Shown one piece after another: positions 1 to 9,645 of a stretch of DNA of 64,000 nt. The translations under genes were made by a program, and so were the position numbers. The stretch covers positions 10,173,487-10,237,486 of the forward strand of contig NC_031781.1 of assembly GCF_001522545.3 (NCBI RefSeq), read 5' to 3'. Source of the stretch: Parus major. Its lineage: Eukaryota > Chordata > Aves > Passeriformes > Paridae. Each line of letters begins with the position of its first letter. Within the stretch, counting starts at the first letter, position 1. Under the pieces are notes generated by a model, which did not search any database, was not told the DNA's origin, and was given only the letters and a program-made list of their open reading frames with translations.

Positions 1-430
1 CTGGACCATGATAATTCATTCCATGGGAGACTTTCTCTGGAAAACGCCAGACCGGGAACTTCGTCTGCATGCCGGCAATCAGAGGAGATGTGCAAAAGGC
101 TGGCGAGGTTTCTGTCCGCCCGTTCCGGAGCCTCTCGCACGCCCTTTCCCCGGGCGGGCGGGCGGGGAGCGCCCGCTTCACTCGTGGGCTGCGAGTGACA
201 CCCTGTGGTACCCTGTGCTCCTCCGCACCCACACGGCTCGCAAGGGCCAGGGGGCATCCAGCCCCCTGCCAGGGCAGCCCTCTCCTCTCGGCATCTACAA
301 ATGCCGATTCTTCGAGCCGGAGGAGGGGAGGAGCCGCTGTTTGATTTAGAAGGCACCTGGCTCTCTGAGCCCCCCGGAGCTTCAGCCACATCTGAGGCTT
401 GGAGTGGAGTCAGAGCTTTTCTGTGCCCAT
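1..430. promoter_or_regulatory. GC-rich, CpG-dense edge (possible CpG-island flank)
   Basis: This stretch is much richer in G+C and CpG than the next 29 kb, with many CpGs clustered between about 50 and 330 and a run of four G-tracts at 152-167. The open frames in it (for example 8-349) resemble no family I know and look like GC-driven chance ORFs. It may be the flank of a promoter CpG island whose gene lies to the left. In mammals CHCHD6 lies upstream of TXNRD3 in divergent orientation, so that is one possible owner, but I see no CHCHD6 exon here. Seen: composition. Inferred: promoter role. Confidence 0.4.
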
Positions 431-3400
431 GGGGCTGATTCCCTTTAAGCTCTCCCGTCCCTGTGTTTGCCTGGCACTGCAGAGCCCAGCAGTGATGTGA
501 TCCCGGGATCATCCCATGATCCATCCATGATGGACTCGGCACTGTAGGGGTAATAGCTGGACATTATAACCTTAGAGGCCTTTTGAAACCTAAATGATCC
601 TGTCATTCTAAGCATGTCTTTGCCCATGAGATTGCCAGTTGTGCTCAGTTTGGGCAAAAGCTGCAGAATCACCTAAACAAATGCAAAGTGCAGCAGAGAA
701 TCACTGGTTTTAGTCCAGATCCAGACTCTCAGAGCTGTTCAGGCACACACAGTGAAAGCAGCACGATGGAGGTGCAGGACCAGAAATACAAAGGGCTGCC
801 AGGCTCACCAATAGACAGACCTGGATGCATTCGAGGTTTAAGCCCCATCTCTGCAAATGTTTCTTTTCATGGATAACTGTTTATTTGGATTGTGTTAGGG
901 TTTTTAACTTTTTACATGGCATGAAGAAATGAAGACATTCCCAACACATATACAGAATCACCCAATCTACCACTAGGTAATTATGAGGGTGCAGAACATT
1001 CTGGTTTGCTGTTGAGAGAAGAGGGGAAAAGTATCTCTCACAGGAGGAAGAAGAACCCAACAGTGTATCCACATAGTTGCTGTATTACTTGTCTGGATCA
1101 AATATTGTTTTGTTCAAAATGTCAAGTTCTGGATGCATGTGTTTCAGCAATCCAGATAGTAGTTAGCTTGAAAATCATCCTTCTGTCACTGAATTTCCAA
1201 ATTACAGGGAAAAAAAAAAGCAAGTGAAAGGAACTCTGTCATTAGGTTTGGCAACTCCTTCCAATTCAACAACAGACCAACAGTTTTCATGTGAATTCAC
1301 TGCCCCCAGCACAATTAGGTGTTTATGATTTTAGGTTTTCCTGCAGTAGGAGGAAGAAATGATTAATCTCTTTATTATTGATGGATGGGAGGAGAGAGTT
1401 CAGTAAACATCCATATCTACTGAATCTCCAAACTTTGCCCCTCCTGACTCTTTTACAGCGTTCCTTGCAATTGGATAATTTTAGATCTTTGCATACCTGC
1501 TAATATCCTCTGCACAAGGAGGTGGGGGGAAAGTAGATTGCAAATTTGTATGCATTTGCATACATTTGCATAAATTTCAGCACATTTCTTCAGAGGTACA
1601 CGCTCTCCTGCTAGGAAGTGATTGTCCACCAAACTCTAATGTGACAGTGCTACTACCTTCCTGTGTTCATCTCTGAACAGAGGCAAGATGGGAGAATCAC
1701 AAATATAGCTTAAATACTCCATTTCCACAGCTCAACATCTCAGTGATGGAGCAGATCAGCCTAGAACACATGTTATGAAAGAATTTCATATCTCTTTGCT
1801 CTTACCTCTCCCAAATCACAGCAAAGGCAAAGCCCTGCTGTGGGCTGTCCCACACAAGCACTCGCAATTCTGCCTCTACAGGATGTCTGTCCACAAACCC
1901 ATCTGAAATTTATGGGGTGTTCACCAAACTACCACAACTCTACTCCTCCTTCCACAGGCGTGAAAACATGGAGAAAAAAAGCTGCCAGGCTTGTAGGCTC
2001 CAGCAACCACATATAAGCACAATCAGTCAAGAAATCCCGGAGGCTTTGGTTCTGCCAGGCATTTTCGAATAAAACAGCTCAATTCAATCATTCTCCATCT
2101 TGAGAGAGGTTATGATGAACCATTTCCATGGCTCAATCCATAGTTCAGTGGTGGTCCTGGAGGTTGGTGCATCAGGTTCCCAGGAATCAGAAGACTTGGC
2201 CTTCACTGGAAATCGAAATGCAACAAAAAAACAGCCCACCCGCATCACCATCTCCTAACCCTTCAGGCTGTGCAAATCATCTTCCTCATGTAAATAGCTT
2301 TAGTAATCAGGATTGTTGAATATACAGACTAAGGAATGTGCAGTTCATTATTTTTTCAATGAGAGCATATTAAATTATGCTTTTTGATATCTCTTTTTGA
2401 AATGTGGATTATCAAATTTTTATGTGCTTGGATGTGTGTGCTGACTCTGTCCATACATAGCAAATGCACTTAAAATACTAACATTTCCTTGTAATAGCTT
2501 GATTGATGAGATTTTGCTTGAAAAAGAGGAGGAGAGGGAAATCAGATAAAAGAAGCTGGCTTGGGGGATTTTGATAGGGATATTTGTAAATCATGATTCA
2601 CCCAAGTATCAAATGATCCAGGAAACGATTGAGCCACTTCTGAGCAATCAAGGAATAAAATTGGTTGCTGTGGACACTCACCTGCTGCAAAGTATGGTAA
2701 TTGCTGCTGCTTGAATGAAACCACTGCTTTACAGAGGTGAACTTTCATCCCCAAAATGCAGAAATACAGGAAAACCCCTCTGCTTTGTCCCAGCTGGTGT
2801 GATCACTCCTCCAGCAGCTCTGTCCCTGAAAGCACCAGGTCTCAGGTTGAGCCTACACTGAGTTTTCACAAGTAATGAGCAGAGGAGATGGGACATCCAC
2901 ACAGGATATTATTCTTCACAGAGAATCACTGTCCTTAGATAAAAGCATACCACGCCTCTCAGGTTTCCCTCTGTATGTAGGAAGGACCAAATATAAGGGT
3001 TCAGCCTTGGATATGAGAGGTCTCCTGTCTTAGAGTCGCCCTGGCTGCTAAACAGATGGTGCATTTTGAAGGAACTGAAGCTCCAATAATTCCCCTCATG
3101 CTGCAGCCTCAGATCCATCATCCTTTAGCTTTTAACAGCCAGAGGGAGACAGGCATAACTGTGCTTCAGAATAGGGACTGGAACATTAGTCAAGCCAACC
3201 CAAATATAAATCCAGCACCATCAGGTCTTTCCCTGCAGCTATGTATTATCTCCCATGTGATTTTTAGGCAACATTTTCCAATCTACTTTCTGATAACACC
3301 ATTGTCAAGTAGCACTCAGGACATTATCCCAATATAAGCACACACACAAAACCCCTCTTCCTGCAATCAAGTATTTCCTTCCACCAAGAGAACTACCAGG

Positions 3401-3890
3401 TTGTGGGCACATCTGTTGGCTTGTTTATACTTTAATGTGATCCAAATAATAAGAGCATCAGGAAAAAGAAAACAAAACACAGAAAACCCTCTAGTGGGGC
3501 TGGTGCTGCTGTGTGTACCTATGGTAACTACTGTGAGCACGAAGATGAAGCACTTCAAGCATGAATAATAATAATAAAAAAAATTCTAGAAGATAGATTA
3601 AAGCACCACAGCACTTTGTAATAGTATTTGTAATGCAGATAAAGCATTTGTACTTTAATTTCCAGCACCACCAACAAAATAAGTAAGTGTGCTTGGATTG
3701 CATTTTTCTTTCAAAAATGGTTCAAAAATTATTCATATTGAAGGAAAACAACTTAAACTGGATTTAGAAACACAATGCAAGCGGGAAAGTTGCTCGCTGT
3801 TGTCAGCATGACAAGAGCAACCTGTTCCTTTGATAAATGGTGCTTGAAGAAAGACACAAAGCTCATCTGCTTTGTGTTTTAAGTTTAATT
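431..3890. other. Intergenic, no gene seen
   Basis: AT-rich non-coding DNA. Open frames are short (under 95 codons), overlap on both strands and match no family I recognise. The only distinct feature is an octamer-rich palindrome near 1548-1571, listed separately. No tRNA, rRNA or simple-sequence array is apparent. Confidence 0.6.
1541..1575. promoter_or_regulatory. Octamer-rich palindrome (candidate POU-factor site)
   Basis: Two perfect octamers ATTTGCAT start at 1554 and 1564, exactly 10 bp apart. The first sits inside a perfect inverted repeat, GTATGCA-TT-TGCATAC, at 1548-1563. A related ATTGCAAAT lies on the left flank. ATGCAAAT/ATTTGCAT is the established POU-homeodomain (OCT) recognition octamer, and ATGCAT half-sites arranged head to head are used by POU dimers. 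The arrangement is seen in the sequence; regulatory function is inference. Confidence 0.3.
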
Positions 3891-3894
3891 AAGT

Positions 3895-3962
3895 AGAGAA
3901 TTAATGTTTGCAAAATGCTTTGAGATCTTTCATCAGACAGAGCGCGTACAAGTGGAAAGTGC
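3895..3962 (+). repeat. L3/CR1-like LINE 3' tail, degraded
   Basis: The segment reads like the 3' end shared by old L3/CR1-clade LINEs: an ATTAATGTTTG start, then a 'TGCTTTGAGATCTT' block, then a degraded 'GGCGCTATA'-type block. The second copy near 9574 is in the same orientation and better preserved. Assignment is from memory of the family tail, so the exact subfamily is uncertain. Confidence 0.4.
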
Positions 3963-4212
3963 TTTCAGCATGAAACACATTTCCAGGAGTTGTACTAACC
4001 TATTTGTGTCTTTCTGACAGCCTGATCTGCAGCCTGAAGTGGTCAGGGATAAGATCCCTGCTGACTTCAAGGTGTATCAGATCAAGCCTGCAGGACATGA
4101 GTCTTGATTTAGTAGGCAAGTCCCCGAGAAGAGAGCTGGAATACTTCCACACTTAGAGTCAGGCACGTATTTAAGTAGCTTGCTTTAGAGAGTATATTTT
4201 TATATGCGTGCT

Positions 4213-4600
4213 ATTCACTGAGTCATAGAGCTCAGGGCCAGAAAAGGCCATTAGCACAGCTCAGACGACCTCCTGTTTATTTCAGGCCATTACATTTTAC
4301 CCAGTGTCCCTGTGTGAGTGTAACAACCTGTGTCTGCTGAAACACATCTTCCAGAAAGTGCTTCCAGGCTCGCTTTAAGGCCAGGTGGATGCAAGGAATC
4401 CACCACTTTCTTTGGACTAGTGCCAAATCAACTTCTCTGCTTAAAATGTGAACCTGGTTTCCTTATGTCTCCTTTGAATTTATCTGGCTTCAACTCCTGG
4501 CCATTAGTTCCCAGCTCTACCTTTCTGCCCTGGACAGAAGAGCCCTTTAGCAGACAGAAATTTGCTGTAGAAACATTTGCTAAGGTAGCATTACAAAGGC
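4213..4600 (-). repeat. Ancient CR1-type LINE fragment
   Basis: Reading on the + strand it begins with a 'TCATAGAGCTCAGGGCCAG' type block. It continues through 'GACCTCCTGT' and 'ATCCACCACTTTCTTTGG' blocks and ends with 'AGAGCCCTTTAG'. This is the order found in the reverse complement of the 3' part of old sauropsid CR1 elements, which are common in turtles and crocodilians. The element therefore lies on the minus strand. It is diverged, with indels and no usable ORF. The + strand ORF 4330-4608 is an artefact of this repeat. Confidence 0.65.
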
Positions 4601-6712
4601 TACCTTAATGCTTGAGAGTGGAAGATCACTGCTCAGGATAGGAAAGGAATTGAATGAGTTAACTTTAGTCTATAGGGTGGATGCAGAGACGTCTGTGCTC
4701 CAAAGATGCCATAGTCTAAAAGGACAAAAACAGCCAAATGAGGAAAAAGTAAGGAATATGGCTGCCACTGGAAAAGCATCTTCTTAGCTCTGTTTTATTG
4801 TCAGTCATTTGGACAGAGAAGGCAGCAAGTGTTACCAAAAATCAGTAAAAAAACCAAACTCCTTAACAGAGGTGTACAAGAGCCTCCTTTTCTGGACAGT
4901 TACAGCCTGTGTCTTGGCAAGACTTGGTTCCCAGGATGAGCAGCAGAACAAGGACTGATTCACTGAAGCAAATCTGGAACCCAGCAGGGCTGAAATCCCA
5001 CCATATTTCCATGAGAGCATGTAAGTTCTGGGAGATGTGGGTAACTGTGCCCAGCTTCACAGTATTGCTCAGGAACAGTGCTACAGGAACACATACTCAG
5101 AGTAGAAGGAGCTGCATTTGGCCCATCACTCTGGCAGGCAGATGAAGCACCGTGATGGGACCTGCTGGAAGTTAGAATCTGGATACCAGCTCAAACCTTT
5201 AAACCAAACACATTTGGAAAGCCATATGCTGCCAGCCCAGGCAGTGAGCAGGAACCGTCTGTTTGCTCAGAGCCCAGTGCAACTCCCACGCACGGCAATG
5301 GAGATGGAGCTGGATGGGGCCCCTGGAAAGTCCCTCTTCTTTCTTAATTTGTTATTATCTTTAGGCTCTCCTCATAAAACCTCCAGTGCATGCAGGCGAA
5401 GAATTTGTGAATAGACAGGGCATGCTCACCCCTGCATAAACATCCAGGTTTCCAAGTCTGGATACCTGACTGCTCCATGATCTCCCTGCCAGCACTTTTG
5501 AACTGCAGCAAGTGAATGTCATTAGCAGCACCTCCCAGCCCCAGCACAAGAGCTTCGTTTGCTTTGCTGTTGGCTTGGTAACAGCTGCTGTTGCTGTTTG
5601 AGGTGGCAGAAGGGCAAAAAAGTGCTTATTGCTTCAGAGCTCTTCAGGAAAGCCTTGTAGCCTCCTTGGCAGGGTTTAACAGAGGCTCTCTCTGGAGCAA
5701 TGGCCAGCGATGCTCTCAGTGCTCTTTGCTGCTCTAGCATTTCCTCCACACAAGGCCAGGCCAGGGCCAGAGCCCAGGGCTGGGCTGAGGTACCTGGAGC
5801 AGCAAAGGAGCAGCTGGGAGCAGCCACTGGACACAGACAGTGCTGACATATTCCCTGTAAGTAACAGGGCAATGATGTACAGCTCTGCCCCATCCTGACC
5901 TGGGAACACTGAGGGTGAAACAGGGCAGCTCCTGAAGCAGAGACTCATGGCTTTTTCAAATTCAGTGGGGCAGGTGATACGAGACCCACCCAAAATGCCA
6001 CTTGCCTCCCTGTCTCAGTGCACCAGACAAGACAGACATCTGGAAAGAAAACTTGGGTCTGTGTTCAGATTTCACCAACAGTTCTGTGTAATGCAGCATG
6101 TAATGCAATTACCACCCACCTTTAATTTGCTTTAATACAGCAGGCTGCATGAAATCCAGGTCTAGGTCCCATTTTTAGTACAGTTTGGGATTCTCTGCAG
6201 TGACAAGCACATATGGATGCAAGAGCTGCCACTGAACATCAGCTTTCTGTCTGTGATGGCAGGAGGAGATGAAGCCGGGGTTTTATCCTCAGCTTAAAGC
6301 CTTGAACTTCAGCCTTGCAAAACCACATTAGGTTCAGGTGACACAAATGCTTTGGAGAGAGAGGAAGAGTTTTTTTTTCTGGGTGATTTTTTGTTATGCC
6401 CTTACTCTTCTGCTTCCATCTGATTACAGCCAGGATATTGCCAAGTTTTCCAGACCACTATTTTTAATTCTCTCTCCCCTGCAACTTTCTGACTCCCTTG
6501 ACCTGCTACCATAATGGGCTTGGAGGGAAAAGCAATTGTGGGAACTCTGTGCCTTTCTGCTTTGTGAAGGACAGGGCTATCTCTGGGCTGCCATTCATCC
6601 CATCAGCCAGAGCCCAGGGAAAGCACAATTTGCTGCAAGCCGATAGGAGCACGCTGACACTTAGCGGGATGGGAATGTGCTCCTGACAAGGAACAGTCAC
6701 ACATCACATTAA

Positions 6713-6782
6713 AGGAAAAAAGGGGACAGGGAGGGGAGAGGGAAGGAGGTAGAGAAGGGGAGAAAAAGAAAAAAAGAAGGAA
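6713..6782 (+). repeat. Polypurine tract with G-quadruplex motif
   Basis: About 70 bp of nearly pure A/G on the + strand. At 6722-6742 four runs of at least three G are separated by 1-3 bases (GGGG-ACA-GGG-A-GGGG-AGA-GGG), which fits the G3+N1-7 quadruplex rule. It is low-complexity sequence with possible unusual DNA structure and no coding content. Confidence 0.6.
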
Positions 6783-7141
6783 TTGTTAGCTATTCAGAAA
6801 ATGCCCTGTAATTTGGGTGTCAGTACTAAAATGTTAGGTCAGATGTTTTGATTGAATGTCAGTAGGAATTGTATGCTGGAGAGTCATGCTTCCCATTTTA
6901 CTGACAGAGCAAACTAATGGGACAATATTCCAAAGTGACTGATTTTTGTGCCAAGACTCTTTTACTGATATCTCAAAGTAGCACAGAAAATGCCACTGCA
7001 TGAATAAACACATTTTTCTCAAGTTATTTAAATAAATATATATATTAAAAAAATTGAAAGTAAACTCAAACTCAGCTGGAAGAATGGCTGAGTCCCTGCA
7101 GTCCACCAGCCAGAGCTAGCAAGTCCATAAAATAAGCAAGT

Positions 7142-7187
7142 GTCTTTTTTATTCTTTTTCTTTTCTTTTCTTTTTTATTTTTTTTAA
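7142..7187 (+). repeat. Polypyrimidine low-complexity tract
   Basis: Degenerate TTTTC/TTTTAT units form a nearly pure pyrimidine, T-rich run. Simple-sequence repeat with no coding meaning. Confidence 0.7.
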
Positions 7188-8454
7188 ACTCTCCCAGTGA
7201 GATGAAGTTGATGATTTTCCCTCTACAGCCCATGTCTCTTTGGAAGAACAGTGCTGTTAATTTGCTCTCTCACATGACTGGATGTAATACACTTCTATAA
7301 CCTTTTAACATTTTGCTGCTTGCATGGCATACCTGTGTCTTACTTATTGCTCATCAAATTATGCAGGGAACTCAGAGCCCTGCTTAGATGTCTTAAATAC
7401 ATCTGCATCAAAAATATGATTCTGTAATCCAGGCAGCACAAAATCATTATCACAGCCTCATCTGCATATTAGGATTCATTCTCCCAGCCTGAGAATACAG
7501 CACTGAAATAGCCAAGCATAAAAGAAATGGAGAATTTTCCTCAGGTGGTGCCTCATAAATCATCAGTTTCCTATTTACAGACTTTTTTTTTCCTTTGGAT
7601 TTCCATCTTTTTATTTATTTATCACTTTCCAGAATACAGAGTAATTAATATTATCTTCTCTGCAGACAGGAAGAAATGAAAAAAAAAAAGCTATGTTGCC
7701 TGAGCACATTTAGCAAGCCCACTCCATCTGAGCTTGTGGGGGTAGGCAGTTGTGGAGCAGGAAGACAGTGGTTTAGGTTGTGCCCAAGTTCTGAGTTCTG
7801 GACATGGCTCCTACCCCTGCTCCATAGGCCCTGGGCAGCCTCAGGCAAATTCATCAAACCATCAGGACAGCTCAAATGTCTCTGATTTTCAGTGGGACAC
7901 ACTCCTCAGTTTGGGCACTGGCTCCTAAATGCAGATGGATGGTTTAGAAGTCTTTGCCTTTTATCTCACTAACCCTGAGACTGTGTAAGTGTGCTCTGGG
8001 CTTTGTGCTCTTCAGGGCATAGACTTTTTCCCACCGAGTGCCTGTAAGGTGCTTTGGAGGACAGACTCTCCATAAGGACCAGCCAGCTTCACTGTACTCA
8101 TAAAAAGCAGGAGACATGGCAGCCTCAAGTGTTTCATGGCTGGAAACAAAAATAAGTGTTTCCCCAACCTGCTGGGGGTTTCCAGTGGCTCTGCTCATGG
8201 GTGTCCAAAGTGAGAAAAGTTAAGGTAACCTGATTTAGGGACAGTAGATTTTCAGCACTTTTGGTAAAGCTGAATGCCAAAAGAATTTCTACTGGTGATT
8301 GAAATTGTAAGCCAAAGCTTTTTACTTGCAAATCTCCAATTCTGGCTCAGGCAAGCAGGCACTGGGAGTTGTTCCTGTCTGACAGTTGCATCAGTGGCAT
8401 CTGGAAAATGAGCTGCTAAGTTTCAGCTTAATTTCTAGTGAATACATTACTAAA

Positions 8455-8560
8455 AACCCATTCAGTGCATACATCCTGGTACCTACCAACCGCAATTGCC
8501 TATGAATCATCAGGGATGCGTTCGTACAAACGATGCTACCGCAAACAAATGGTAGTGATT
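8455..8560. promoter_or_regulatory. CpG-retaining patch with imperfect palindrome (candidate conserved element)
   Basis: In an AT-rich, CpG-poor neighbourhood this patch holds five CpGs in about 60 bp. It also carries two ACCGCAA-like words and an imperfect palindrome centred on GTAC (CGTT-C-GTAC-A-AACG). Local CpG retention in otherwise methylated intergenic DNA can mark conserved or unmethylated regulatory sequence. This is inference from composition only. Confidence 0.2.
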
Positions 8561-9573
8561 GCATCATTCTTGCCTCAGCACAGAAATCAGACACTAAATC
8601 ATAAAACCCATTTTGTTTCTTGAGGCCAAGAGCACAGAAGGAGAGGAAACAGGCCCAGATTTTGGAATACAGAGCTAGATAGGTTTATCAAGCCTATGAG
8701 CTTCTCCTGAAATATTGCTGAGAAATGCTTTGTGGGCTGACAGAGGCCTCAAGGGAAGGCAAGGAGAGCAAATTAATTATAATGCTGAAGTTAAACTGGA
8801 ACAAAAGCAAATGGAGGCAGAGCCAACTGTGAGTCCAACAAACCTCTCTAAAGCAGGAATTTTTCAGCAATTAATAGGTACTGTACCCTGATAAAGGTTA
8901 CCTTGTCATTGCTAACACTGTGTGATTTCCCCCCATACCCATATCTATATTGTTTGTCAGGAATGAACTTTAATAAGATTATGCTGTCAGAACTCATCAT
9001 CAGAGTGACCACACACATGGTACAGTAGATGCAGTGCAAAGATCTGCTTTGATTTTCTCCTCTGAGGTGCCAAACGAGTTTCAAATATGCATTAGAGCCA
9101 CTGGCACCAAGACAAGTCACACAACACCGTGGCAGGACTCCCCTCAGGAGCCTTCACTCAGAACAAGAAGGAGAGGTGCAAAGACAGGCTGGTAAGAGGT
9201 GAGATACACAGATTCTGGTCCCAGCTCTGCTAACAGCTTTTGATAACTGTCAGGCTCACTGGGTTGTGATTTTTCCAATAGTGCAGTTTCACGTGTGAAA
9301 ATGCCCACACAACAGGATCCCCAACTTGGCCAAAAATTGCAGTGGTGGAGTACAGTGAAGTGGGGGATCCCTATCAGGCCCACACCTGCACTGGGGTGTG
9401 CAGCCTAGCTAAAAAATGACACCTCTACATCTGGAGCCATAAATGACCGTGTGAATGGATGAATCTTGCACCTCTTATCCTCCTGAGCATTCACCTTCTC
9501 CATCTCCCTCTCCCTTCACATATTTAGAAAATGGACAGGATTCTCAGCTATTTCACCAGATTACCTTTGAAAA

Positions 9574-9645
9574 TGAATTAATGCTTGTAAAGAGCTCTGT
9601 GATTCTTGGATGGAAGGTGCCATAGGCACAGAGATTATAATTAAA
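9574..9645 (+). repeat. L3/CR1-like LINE 3' tail
   Basis: The block 'GAATTAATGCTTGTAAAG', followed by 'GATTCTTGGATGGAAGGTGC' and a TTATAATTA end, matches the recurring 3' tail of L3/CR1-clade LINEs (TTGTAAAGCGCTTTGAGATC..., then GGATGAAAGGCGCTAT..., then an ATT-rich end). It has the same orientation as the copy at 3895. Family assignment is from memory. Confidence 0.5.

Larger units (their letters stand above)
4601..9570. other. Intergenic, no gene seen
   Basis: Non-coding. It contains a polypurine block with a G4 motif near 6713-6782, a polypyrimidine tract near 7142-7187, and a CpG-retaining palindromic patch near 8455-8560, each listed separately. Open frames such as 5522-5893 on the minus strand are compositional and match nothing I know. 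Confidence 0.6.

Noticed and set aside
8..349. 113-codon ORF at the left edge
   Set aside because: GC-rich region with other frames open as well; no recognisable motif and no support as an exon.
4330..4608. 92-codon + strand ORF
   Set aside because: Falls entirely inside an ancient CR1 on the opposite strand; an artefact of the repeat.
5522..5893. 123-codon minus-strand ORF
   Set aside because: Overlaps other ORFs on both strands, is Cys/Ser/Ala-rich without domain signature, and is not flanked by convincing splice sites.
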